A stretch of 57,876 bases of DNA. Origin: Polychytrium aggregatum (Eukaryota > Chytridiomycota > Chytridiomycetes > Polychytriales). The position numbers were made by a program, and so were the translations under genes. Shown piece after piece: positions 35,720-46,847 of this stretch (position 1 is its first letter; every line of letters begins with the position of its first letter). The notes beneath the pieces are model-generated. The model made no database searches. It worked only from the letters and a program-made list of their open reading frames with translations, and was not told where the DNA came from. Location of the stretch: NCBI RefSeq assembly GCF_025602895.1, contig NW_026516400.1:1-57876 (forward strand). The letters run 5' to 3'.

Positions 35720-38604
35720 TTAGCGACGAACTCCGGGCGTCGCCTTCGGCTTTGAGGGATAGCGAAGGTGGAAATCAGCAACAAGATCAGTGGCGTGGGA
35801 AACATTGGCAGCGGGCTCCCAAGACCGGTCAGTCTCGGAATAGCCCTTCCACTGAACCAAGTACTGTAAGCGACCACGGAAGAGCCGAGAATCGAGAACA
35901 GTCTCGACCTCAAACTCTTCCTGGGAGTCAACAAGAATGGGAGGTGGTTCAGGTTGGGTGAACTCGGGAACAATGTCCTTCGTTCGGGGTTCAAGGAGGG
36001 ATACATGAAAGACGGGGTGGACTTTAAGTGTGGAAGGGAGTTTAAGTTCAAAGGCAACGGGGTTGATGCGGCGAAGAACTTTAAAGGGGCCAAGCTTTTT
36101 CTGATCAAGCTTGTTGGAGGGACGAAGGGTGCGGATGTGGCGACGATCAAGAAAAACGAGGTCGCCAACGGAGATGTCGGGAGTGGGGAGACGGGATTTG
36201 TTGGCCTGCACAGTGTAGGACTCTTGGGCAACCCGGAGGTTGGCCTTGAGATCCTCGAGAACGGTCTGAAGTCGGTCGACACGTTCCTCGGCAGAGGGCA
36301 CAACAGAGGGATCACGGATGATGGAGGGATCAAAAATGGGGTGATGGCCATGGACTGCAAAGAAGGGAGTCATGCCAGTGGAAGTGTTTTCCGAGTTGTT
36401 GTAAGTGAACTCGGCAAGGGGAAGGTGAAGGGTCCAGTCGTCTTGCAGGTAATTGCAATGGATACGCAAATACTGCTCGATGACCTGGTTGAGAACCTCG
36501 GTCGAACCGTCGGTCTCGGGGTGGAAGGCAGAAGAAAGGGAAATCTTCGTCTTCAGAAGCTCATTGAGGCGCCTCCAGAAGGCCGAAGTAAACTGAGTTC
36601 CTCGGTCCGAAACAATAGACCGGGGACAACCATGCAAGCGGAAGATGTGGGAGAGGAAGAGTTCGGCGGTTTGCTCGCCTGTAACCGTCTTCGTGGTGGG
36701 CACAAAGTGTGCTTGTTTGGACAGGCGGTCCTTAACCACGAAGATGGAGTCAAAGCCGTTCGAAGGTGGGAGATCCGTGATGAAGTCCATCGACAGGTCC
36801 CACCAACGTTCGGAAGGAACGGGGAGAGGGTGAAGTAAACCATAAGGGGAGTGACGGGACGGCTTGGCTCGCTGGCACGCTTCACAATTAGCAATGAAGC
36901 GACGCACAGACTTACGAAGCCGGGGCCAGTGAAAGTCCCGGGAGATGAGCTCAACGGTCTTGGCAAGACCAAAGTGACCAGCGGCAGCGGAGCAGTGACG
37001 TTGCTCAAACACTTTGAGCTGGAGCTCGGGGGAAGGGACAACGATCAGGTCTTTAAAGTAAAGGAGACCGTCACGGAAGGAGTAATCGCCGTCAAGACGT
37101 TTGGCGTTAAAGTCGGAAAGGAGGGAACAAGAAAGGGTGGCAGCTCGAATCTCGGAAAGAAAGTCGGGATTCGAGCCGATAACAGTGATGCTGTCGAGAG
37201 AAATAGACTCGAACAGCTGAAGGAAGTTGGTGGAGTGGAGGGAGTCACCAGGCTTTATCTCAAAGTCAGAACGGCGACTGAGAGCATCGGCTTTGGTGTT
37301 GAGGCGACCAGGGCGGTGGTAAATGCGGAAAGCAAAGTCAGAAAGGAATTGGGCCCACCGGAATTGGCGGCGAGAAAGTTGGGAAGCGGAAGTGAACCGG
37401 GTAAGGTTCTGATGATCAGAGAATACAAGAGTGGGATGATCAGGGTCGGCAGCCATCAAGTAATGACGCCAGGCAGTAAAGGAATCGACAATGGCGAGGA
37501 GCTCTTTGTCGTGAGTGTCATAATTCACCTCGGCGGGACGGAATTGCCGAGAGTGAAAAGCAACGGGGTGAAGAGCGCCGTCAGGGTCAAACTGAGAAAG
37601 GACGGCACCCAAAGCAAAGTCAGAAGCATCGGGCTCGATGACAGCGGGTTTAGAGAAATCAAAGTATCGAAGAATAGGTGCGGAAGTGAAGGAACTGTTT
37701 AAGAGAATCAAAAGCCTCTTGGGCCTCGGGAGACCAAGAGAAGGTGGAGGATTTGGTGGTGAGGGAAGTCAAAGGACGAGCAAGTGCAGAAAAGTCCTTG
37801 ACGAAGCGGCGGTAAAAGTTTGCGAAACCAATAAAGACTTGGATGTCGCGAGCAGAAGAGGGAACAGGCCAAAGAGAAACGGCCTCGACCTTGGCAGGGT
37901 CCATTTTGATGCCATCGGCAGAAATGATCATGCCGAGAAAATCAACTTCAGAAAGGTCAAAAGAACACTTGGCCGGATTGACCTTAAGGGAGTGTTCGAC
38001 GAAGGCGAGAAAGAACAAGCTTAACATGCTCCTCATGCTCCTGGGGATCTTTTGAGAAGATCAGGATGTCGTCAAGATAAATGACAACACAGACACCAAG
38101 GAGGTCCGAGAAGATGTCGTTCATAAAAAACTGGAAAGCAGCGGGGGCATTCGAAAGACCAAAGGGGATAACATTGTACTCAAATGAGCCAGATTTGCAA
38201 ACAAAAGCAGTCTTCCACTCATCGCCCTTCTTGACACGAACCAAGTGGTAAGCATCAGGGAGGTCAAGGTGTGAGAAGACGCGGGCAGAGGAAAGTTTAT
38301 CCAGAAGATCCTGGAAGAGGGGAAGAGGGTAACGATTCTTCTTCGTGATGGCATTGAGGCCCCGGTAGTCGACGCAAAGGCGAAGACCACCATTTGGCTT
38401 CTTCACGAAGAAGCAGCGAGCACCAACGGGAGAAGAGGATTTGGAGATCCAACCACGTGCGAGGGCGTTGGTCAGATACTCCGAAAGAGCAGATTCCTCG
38501 GCCGGGGACAAAGGATAGACTTTCCCCGGCTTTGGCAAACGAGGTTCCTTTCCATCCTCGGTCCGTCCAAACTCAATGGACAAGTCATACGGACGATGAG
38601 GAGG
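35720..38604 (-). pseudogene. A5 pol fragment (RT to chromodomain), two frameshifts
   Basis: On the minus strand it begins at [12 protein letters not shown] and contains RT, RNase H, integrase and chromodomain. Two single-base gains break it: one near 37998 (gtgttcgacg instead of gtgttcacg) and one near 37694 (ggaactgttt instead of ggaatgttt). Downstream of these the integrase and chromodomain are open to the stop at 35720. Confidence 0.9.
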
Positions 38605-39395
38605 TGTTAGAGTCCGAAGGGGACTCAACGGCAAAAGAAGAAGTGAGCTCGAAGTGAGCTCAGGGAAAGCAAGGGTAAAGTCCGAAGTGGACTCGGAGAG
38701 GGAGCGAGGGAAGCAAAGATCCGTTCAAGATAAGACTAGTCTCGAAATGAGACGTGAGGAACACTCAGAGAATAAAGTAGAAGGCACTTTATTTAGTCCT
38801 ATTTTGAACGCTGAGGTTCGACTACACATCGCGGGGGTCAGGCTATTTATAGACAAGTCCGGACTTGGCAGCGAAGGGCGGCCAAGGGAGGGAAAAGTGG
38901 GCGATCGAGCGTGGCGAAGGGGGCGATGCACGAACGAGGGCCGAGAAGGACCACCGAGACAGGCAGAGAACCAAAGCGAGAGAGGCGCAAGCAAAAGCGA
39001 AGCACCTGGCAGGAGAAACATGCGAAAGGGAAGCAATGTGACTCAACATCCAAGAAGCGGATTGGTCAAGTATAAGGTTGGGGCAAATGCATGCGAGATG
39101 AACAAGAGATCGGGGCGGTCAGGCAGGTCATGAGTCACCGGTGGGGGGACACATGACCGGCAGCCGAATTGCAACCAATCGCAGCAAGGCGCGTGCACAA
39201 ACAAACCGGCGCGTGCGAAGAAGACAAAGGAAGCGGAGCAGCGCGGGAAAACGGAAGTGCGGAAGGAGCGGAAAAGACAGGCAAAGGGCGGAAAATCGGA
39301 GGGGAACTACAAAGCTACACACAAACAAACAGAAAGGCAAAAGAACAGCCAAGTGTGCAGTCAAAGTGGAGAACAAGCAGAAGCTATCCCTAACA
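38605..39395 (-). repeat. A6 LTR (791 bp)
   Basis: On the minus strand it runs TGTTAG to CTAACA. With the A7 LTR it shares variants such as aaacatgcgaaagg and caacatcc (plus-strand reading), absent from the other copies. Confidence 0.92.
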
Positions 39396-39407
39396 TCATC
39401 CCCTTCC

Positions 39408-42290
39408 TTAGCGACGAACTCCGGGCGTCGCCTTCGGCTTTGAGGGATAGCGAAGGTGGAAGTCAGCAACAAGATCAGTGGCGTGGGAAACATTGGCAGC
39501 GGGCTCCCAAGACCGGTCAGTCTCGGAATAGCCCTTCCACTGAACCAAGTACTGTAAGCGACCACGGAAGAGCCGAGAATCGAGAACAGTCTCGACCTCA
39601 AACTCTTCCTGGGAGTCAACAAGAATGGGAGGTGGTTCAGGGTTGGGTGAACTCGGGAACAATGTCCTTCGTTCGAGGTTCAAGGAGGGATACATGAAAA
39701 CGGGGTGAACTTTAAGTGTGGAAGGGAGTTTAAGTTCAAAGGCAACGGGGTTGATGCGGCGAAGAACTTTAAAGGGGCCAAGCTTTTTCTGATCAAGCTT
39801 GTTGGAGGGACGAAGGGTGCGGATGTGGCGACGATCAAGAAAAACGAGGTCGCCAACGGAGATGTCGGGAGTGGGGAGACGGGATTTGTTGGCCTGCACA
39901 GTGTAGGACTCTTGGGCAACCCGGAGGTTGGCCTTGAGATCCTCGAGAACGGTCTGAAGTCGGTCGACACGTTCTTCGGCAGAGGGCACAACAGAGGGAT
40001 CACGGATGATGGAGGGATCGAAAATGGGGTGATGGCCATGGACTGCAAAGAAGGGAGTCATGCCAGTGGAGGTGTTTTCCGAGTTGTTGTAAGTGAACTC
40101 GGCAAGGGGAAGGTGAAGGGTCCAGTCGTCTTGCAGGTAATTGCAATGGATACGCAAATACTGCTCGATGACCTGGTTGAGAACCTCGGTCGAACCGTCG
40201 GTCTCGGGGTGGAAGGCAGAAGAAAGGGAAATCTTCGTCTTCAGAAGCTCATTGAAGCGCCTCCAGAAGGCCGAAGTAAACTGAGTTCCTCGGTCCGAAA
40301 CAATAGACCGGGGACAACCATGCAAGCGGAAGATGTGGGAGAGGAAGAGTTCGGCGGTTTGCTCGCCTGTAACCGTCTTCGTGGTGGGCACAAAGTGTGC
40401 TTGTTTGGACAGGCGGTCCTTAACCACGAAGATGGAGTCAAAGCCGTTCGAAGGTGGGAGATCCGTGATGAAGTCCATCGACAGGTCCCACCAACGTTCG
40501 GAAGGAACGGGGAGAGGATGAAGTAAACCATAAGGGGAGTGACGGGACGGCTTGGCTCGCTGGCACGCTTCACAATTAGCAATGAAGCGACGCACAGACT
40601 TACGAAGCCGGGGCCAGTGAAAGTCCCGGGAGATGAGCTCAACGGTCTTGGCAAGACCAAAGTGACCAGCGGCAGCGGAGCAGTGACGTTGCTCAAACAC
40701 TTTGAGCTGGAGCTCGGGAGAAGGGACAACGATCAGGTCTTTAAAGTAAAGGAGACCGTCACGGAAGGAGTAATCGCCGTCAAGACGTTTGGCGTTAAAG
40801 TCAGAAAGAAGGGAACAAGAAAGGGTGGCAGCTCGAATCTCGGAAAGAAAATCGGGATTCGAGCCGATAACAGTGATGCTGTCGAGAGAAATAGACTCGA
40901 ACAGCTGAAGGAAGTTGGTGGAGTGGAGGGAGTCACCAGGCTTTATCTCAAAGTCAGAACGGCGACTGAGAGCATCGGCTTTGGTGTTGAGACGACCAGG
41001 GCGGTGGTAAATGCGAAAAGCAAAGTCAGAAAGGAATTGGGCCCACCGGAACTGGCGGCGAGAAAGTTGGGAAGCGGAAGTGAACCGGGTAAGGTTCTGA
41101 TGATCGGAGAAAACAAGAGTGGGATGATCAGGGTCGGCAGCCATCAAGTAATGACGCCAGGCAGTGAAGGAATCGACAATAGCAAGGAGCTCTTTGTCGT
41201 GGGTGTCATAATTCACCTCGGCGGGACGGAATTGCCGAGAGTGAAAAGCAACGGGGTGAAGAGCGCCGTCAGGGTCAAACTGGGAAAGGACGGCACCCAA
41301 AGCAAAGTCAGAAGCATCGGGCTCGATGACAGCGGGTTTGGAGAAATCAAAATAGCGAAGAATAGGTGCGGAAGTGAAAGAACGTTTAAGAGAATCAAAA
41401 GCCTCTTGGGCCTCGGGAGTCCAAGAGAAGGTGGAGGATTTGGTGGTGAGTGAAGTCAAAGGACGAGCAAGTGCAGAAAAGTCCTTGACGAAGCGGCGGT
41501 AAAAGTTTGCGAAACCAATAAAAACTTGGATTTCGCGAGCAGAAGAGGGAACAGGCCAAAGAGAAACGGCCTCGACCTTGGCAGGGTCCATTTTGATGCC
41601 ATCAGCAGAAATGATCATGCCGAGAAAATCAACTTCAGAAAGGTCAAAAGAACACTTGGCCGGATTGACCTTAAGGGAGTGTTCACGAAGGCGAGAAAGA
41701 ACAAGCTTAACATGCTCCTCATGCTCCTGGGGATCTTTTGAGAAGATCAGGATGTCGTCAAGATAAATGACAACACAGACACCAAGGAGGTCCGAGAAGA
41801 TGTCGTTCATAAAAAACTGGAAAGCAGCGGGGGCATTTGAAAGACCAAAGGGGATAACATTGTACTCAAATGAGCCAGATTTGCAAACAAAAGCAGTCTT
41901 CCACTCATCGCCCTTCTTGACACGAACCAAGTGGTAAGCATCAGGGAGGTCAAGGTGTGAGAAGACGCGGGCAGAGGAAAGTTTATCCAGAAGATCCTGG
42001 AAGAGGGGAAGAGGGTAACGATTCTTCTTTGTGATGGCATTGAGGCCCCGGTAGTCGACGCAAAGGCGAAGACCACCATTTGGCTTCTTCACGAAGAAGC
42101 AGGGAGCACCAACGGGAGAAGAGGATTTGGAGATCCAACCACGTGCGAGGGCGTTGGTCAGATACTCCGAAAGAGCAGATTCCTCGGCCGGGGACAAAGG
42201 ATAGACTTTCCCCGGCTTTGGCAAACGAGGTTCCTTTCCATCCTCGGTCCGTCCAAACTCAATGGACAAGTCATACGGACGATGAGGAGG
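39408..42290 (-). pseudogene. A6 pol fragment with a compensated frameshift
   Basis: On the minus strand the frame from PPHRPYD to the stop at 39408 is open: RT with YLDD, RNase H, complete integrase core, chromodomain. After KVHPVF about 18 residues read in a wrong frame (MYPSLNLERRTLF) and then return to PEPPPILV. A one-base loss near 39693 is offset by a one-base gain near 39640 (caggg for cagg). The truncation removes gag, protease and the RNA start. Confidence 0.9.
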
Positions 42291-43083
42291 TGTTAGAGTC
42301 CGAAGGGGACTCAACGGCAAAAGAAGAAGTGAGCTCGAAGTGAGCTCAGGGAAAGCAAGGGTAAAGTCCGAAGTGGACTCGGAGAGGGAGCGAGGGAAGC
42401 AAAGATCCGTTCAAGATAAGACTAGTCTCGAAATGAGACGTGAGGAACACTCAGAGAATAAAGTAGAAGGCACTTTATTTAGTCCTATTTTGAACGCTGA
42501 GGTTCGACTACACATCGCGGGGGTCAGGCTATTTATAGACAAGTCCGGACTTGGCAGCGAAGGGCGGCCAAGGGAGGGAAAAGTGGGCGATCGAGCAGTG
42601 GCGAAGGGGGCGATGCACGAACGAGGGCCGAGAAGGACCACCGAGACAGGCAGAGAACCAAAGCGAGAGAGGCGCAAGCAAAAGCGAAGCACCTGGCAGG
42701 AGAAACATGCGAAAGGCGAAGCAATGTGACTCAACATCCAAGAAGCGGATTGGTCAAGTATAAGGTTGGGGCAAATGCAGTGCGAGATGAACAAGAGATC
42801 GGGGCGGTCAGGCAGGTCATGAGTCACCGGTGGGGGACACATGACCGGCAGCCGAATTGCAACCAATCGCAGCAAGGCGCGTGCACAAACAAACCGGCGC
42901 GTGCGAAGAAGACAAAGGAAGCGGAGCAGCGCGGGAAAACGGAAGTGCGGAAGGAGCGGAAAAGACAGGCAAAGGCGGAAAATCGGAGGGGAACTACAAA
43001 GCTACACACAAACAAACAGAAAGGCAAAAGAACAGCCAAGTGTGCAGTCAAAGTGGAGAACAAGCAGGAAGCTATCCCTAACA
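42291..43083 (-). repeat. A7 LTR (793 bp), indel-rich
   Basis: On the minus strand it runs TGTTAG to CTAACA. Differences include gagcagtggcg for gagcagggcg (about 42595), atgcagtgcgag for atgcatgcgag (about 42780), a G5 in place of G6 near 42832, aggcaaaggcgg for aggcaaaaggcgg (about 42975) and caggaagc for caggagc (about 43070). Confidence 0.92.
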
Positions 43084-43095
43084 TCATCCCCTTCC

Positions 43096-46045
43096 TTAGC
43101 GACGAACTCCGGGCGTCGCCTTCGGCTTTGAGGGATAGCGAAGGTGGAAGTCAGCAACAAGATCAGTGGCGTGGGAAACATTGGCAGCGGGCTCCCAAGA
43201 CCGGTCAGTCTCGGAATAGCCCTTCCACTGAACCAAGTACTGTAAGCGACCACGGAAGAGCCGAGAATCGAGAACAGTCTCGACCTCAAACTCTTCCTGG
43301 GAGTCAACAAGAATGGGAGGTGGTTCAGGTTGGGTGAACTCGGGAACAATGTCCTTCGTTCGGGGTTCAAGGAGGGATACATGAAAGACGGGGTGGACTT
43401 TAAGTGTGGAAGGGAGTTTAAGTTCAAAGGCAACGGGGTTGATGCGGCGAAGAACTTTAAAGGGGCCAAGCTTTTTCTGATCAAGCTTGTTGGAGGGACG
43501 AAGGGTGCGGATGTGGCGACGATCAAGAAAAACGAGGTCGCCAACGGAGATGTCGGGAGTGGGGAGACGGGATTTGTTGGCCTGCACAGTGTAGGACTCT
43601 TGGGCAACCCGGAGGTTGGCCTTGAGATCCTCGAGAACGGTCTGAAGTCGGTCGACACGTTCCTCGGCAGAGGGCACAACAGAGGGATCACGGATGATGG
43701 AGGGATCAAAATGGGGTGATGGCCATGGACTGCAAAGAAGGGAGTCATGCCAGTGGAAGTGTTTTCCGAGTTGTTGTAAGTGAACTCGGCAAGGGGAAGG
43801 TGAAGGGTCCAGTCGTCTTGCAGGTAATTGCAATGGATACGCAAATACTGCTCGATGACCTGGTTGAGAACCTCGGTCGAACCGTCGGTCTCGGGGTGGA
43901 AGGCAGAAGAAAGGGAAATCTTCGTCTTCAGAAGCTCATTGAGGCGCCTCCAGAAGGCCGAAGTAAACTGAGTTCCTCGGTCCGAAACAATAGACCGGGG
44001 ACAACCATGCAAGCGGAAGATGTGGGAGAGGAAGAGTTCGGCGGTTTGCTCGCCTGTAACCGTCTTCGTGGTGGGCACAAAGTGTGCTTGTTTGGACAGG
44101 CGGTCCTTAACCACGAAGATGGAGTCAAAGCCGTTCGAAGGTGGGAGATCCGTGATGAAGTCCATCGACAGGTCCCACCAACGTTCGGAAGGAACGGGGA
44201 GAGGGTGAAGTAAACCATAAGGGGAGTGACGGGACGGCTTGGCTCGCTGGCACGCTTCACAATTAGCAATGAAGCGACGCACAGACTTACGAAGCCGGGG
44301 CCAGTGAAAGTCCCGGGAGATGAGCTCAACGGTCTTGGCAAGACCAAAGTGACCAGCGGCAGCGGAGCAGTGACGTTGCTCAAACACTTTGAGCTGGAGC
44401 TCGGGGGAAGGGACAACGATCAGGTCTTTAAAGTAAAGGAGACCGTCACGGAAGGAGTAATCGCCGTCAAGACGTTTGGCGTTAAAGTCGGAAAGGAGGG
44501 AACAAGAAAGGGTGGCAGCTCGAATCTCGGAAAGAAAGTCGGGATTCGAGCCGATAACAGTGATGCTGTCGAGAGAAATAGACTCGAACAGCTGAAGGAA
44601 GTTGGTGGAGTGGAGGGAGTCACCAGGCTTTATCTCAAAGTCAGAACGGCGACTGAGAGCATCGGCTTTGGTGTTGAGGCGACCAGGGCGGTGGTAAATG
44701 CGGAAAGCAAAGTCAGAAAGGAATTGGGCCCACCGGAATTGGCGGCGAGAAAGTTGGGAAGCGGAAGTGAACCGGGTAAGGTTCTGATGATCAGAGAATA
44801 CAAGAGTGGGATGATCAGGGTCGGCAGCCATCAAGTAATGACGCCAGGCAGTAAAGGAATCGACAATGGCGAGGAGCTCTTTGTCGTGAGTGTCATAATT
44901 CACCTCGGCGGGACGGAATTGCCGAGAGTGAAAAGCAACGGGGTGAAGAGCGCCGTCAGGGTCAAACTGAGAAAGGACGGCACCCAAAGCAAAGTCAGAA
45001 GCATCGGGCTCGATGACAGCGGGTTTAGAGAAATCAAAGTATCGAAGAATAGGTGCGGAAGTGAAGGAATGTTTAAGAGAATCAAAAGCCTCTTGGGCCT
45101 CGGGAGACCAAGAGAAGGTGGAGGATTTGGTGGTGAGGGAAGTCAAAGGACGAGCAAGTGCAGAAAAGTCCTTGACGAAGCGGCGGTAAAAGTTTGCGAA
45201 ACCAATAAAGACTTGGATGTCGCGAGCAGAAGAGGGAACAGGCCAAAGAGAAACGGCCTCGACCTTGGCAGGGTCCATTTTGATGCCATCGGCAGAAATG
45301 ATCATGCCGAGAAAATCAACTTCAGAAAGGTCAAAAGAACACTTGGCCGGATTGACCTTAAGGGAGTGTTCACGAAGGCGAGAAAGAACAAGTTTAACAT
45401 GCTCCTCATGCTCCTGGGGATCTTTTGAGAAGATCAGGATGTCGTCAAGATAAATGACAACACAGACACCAAGGAGGTCCGAGAAGATGTCGTTCATAAA
45501 AAACTGGAAAGCAGCGGGGGCATTCGAAAGACCAAAGGGGATAACGTTGTACTCAAAAGAGCCAGATTTGCAAACAAAAGCAGTCTTCCACTCATCGCCC
45601 TTCTTGACACGAACCAAGTGGTAAGCATCAGGGAGGTCAAGGTGTGAGAAGACGCGGGCAGAAGAAAGTTTATCCAGAAGATCCTGGAAGAGGGGAAGAG
45701 GGTAACGATTCTTCTTCGTGATGGCATTGAGGCCCCGGTAGTCGACGCAAAGGCGAAGACCACCATTGGGCTTCTTCACGAAGAAGCAGCGAGCACCAAC
45801 GGGAGAAGAGGATTTGGAGATCCAACCACGTGCGAGGGCGTTGGTCAGATACTCCGAAAGAGCAGATTCCTCGGCCGGGGACAAAGGATAGACTTTCCCC
45901 GGCTTTGGCAAACGAGGTTCCTTTCCATCCTCGGTCCGTACAAACTCAATAGACAAGTCATACGGACGGTGAGGAGGCAAAGAAGAAGGAGGGTCAGACT
46001 TGAGGCTGAAAACGTCGCCAAACTCATTGTATTTGAGCGGGACAC
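43096..46045 (-). pseudogene. A7 pol fragment, one frameshift
   Basis: On the minus strand it covers RT to chromodomain. One A is missing near 43709 (caaaatgggg where others have caaaaatgggg), shifting the frame in the integrase after VHGHHPI. The correct frame continues separately to the stop at 43096. RT YLDD, RNase H and the D-D-E residues upstream of the shift are intact. Confidence 0.9.
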
Positions 46046-46835
46046 TGTTAGAGTCCGAAGGGGACTCAACGGCAAAAGAAGAAGTGAGCTCGAAGTGAGC
46101 TCAGGGAAGGCAAGGGTAAAGTCCGAAGTGGACTCGGAGAGGGAGCGAGGGAAGCAAAGATCCGTTCAAGATAAGACTTGTCTCGAAATGAGACGTGAGG
46201 AACACTCAGAGAATAAAGTAGAAGGCACTTTATTTAGTCCTATTTTGAACGCTGAGGTTCGACTACACATCGCGGGGGTCAGGCTATTTATAGACAAGTC
46301 CGGACTTGGCAGCGAAGGGCGGCCAAGGGAGGGAAAAGTGGGCGATCGAGCAGGGCGAAGGGGGCGATGCACGAACGAGGGCCGAGAAGGACCACCGAGA
46401 CAGGCAGAGAACCAAAGCGAGAGAGGCGCAAGCAAAAGCGAAGCACCTGGCAGGAGAAACGTGCAAAGGCGAAGCAATGTGACTCAACGTCCAAGAAGCG
46501 GATTGGTCAAGTATAAGGTTGGGGCAAATGCGTGCGAGATGAACAAGAGATCGGGGCGGTCAGGCAGGTCATGAGTCACCGGTGGGGGACACATGACCGG
46601 CAGCCGAATTGCAACCAATCGCAGCAAGGCGCGTGCACAAACAAACCGGCGCGTGCGAAGAAGACAAAGGAAGCGGAGCAGCGCGGGAAAACGGAAGTGC
46701 GGAATGGGCGGAAAAGACAGGCAAAAGGCGGAAAATTGGAGGGGAACTGCAAGGCTACACACAAACAAACAGAAAGGCAAAAGAACAGCCAAGTGGGCAG
46801 TCAAAGTGGAGAACAAGCAGGAGCTATCCCTAACA
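46046..46835 (-). repeat. A8 LTR (790 bp)
   Basis: On the minus strand it runs TGTTAG to CTAACA. It is nearly the same as the A9 LTR at 49799-50588. Confidence 0.92.
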
Positions 46836-46847
46836 TCATCCCCTTCC

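Larger units (their letters stand above)
34918..38604 (-). mobile_element. A5: 5'-truncated family A copy
   Basis: On the minus strand: pol from PPHRPYD (38604) to the stop, then a 790-bp 3' LTR (35707-34918) inserted into D2 RNase H. Its 5' half is replaced by the A6 LTR at 38605, placed at the same pol position as the A7 LTR in A6 (next to gaggagg). The LTR resembles that of A3. Confidence 0.9.
38605..42290 (-). mobile_element. A6: 5'-truncated family A copy in the tandem array
   Basis: This 3686-bp unit is pol from PPHRPYD onward plus a 791-bp LTR (39395-38605). Its upstream junction (gaggagg next to TGTTAG at 42291) is the same base as the A5/A6 junction at 38605. This suggests duplication of one nested structure rather than two independent insertions. 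Confidence 0.9.
42291..46045 (-). mobile_element. A7: 5'-truncated family A copy in the tandem array
   Basis: This 3755-bp unit is pol from [11 protein letters not shown] onward plus a 793-bp LTR (43083-42291). Its upstream junction (gggacac next to TGTTAG at 46046) recurs exactly at 49799. The LTR is rich in single-base gains and losses compared with all other A LTRs. Confidence 0.9.
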
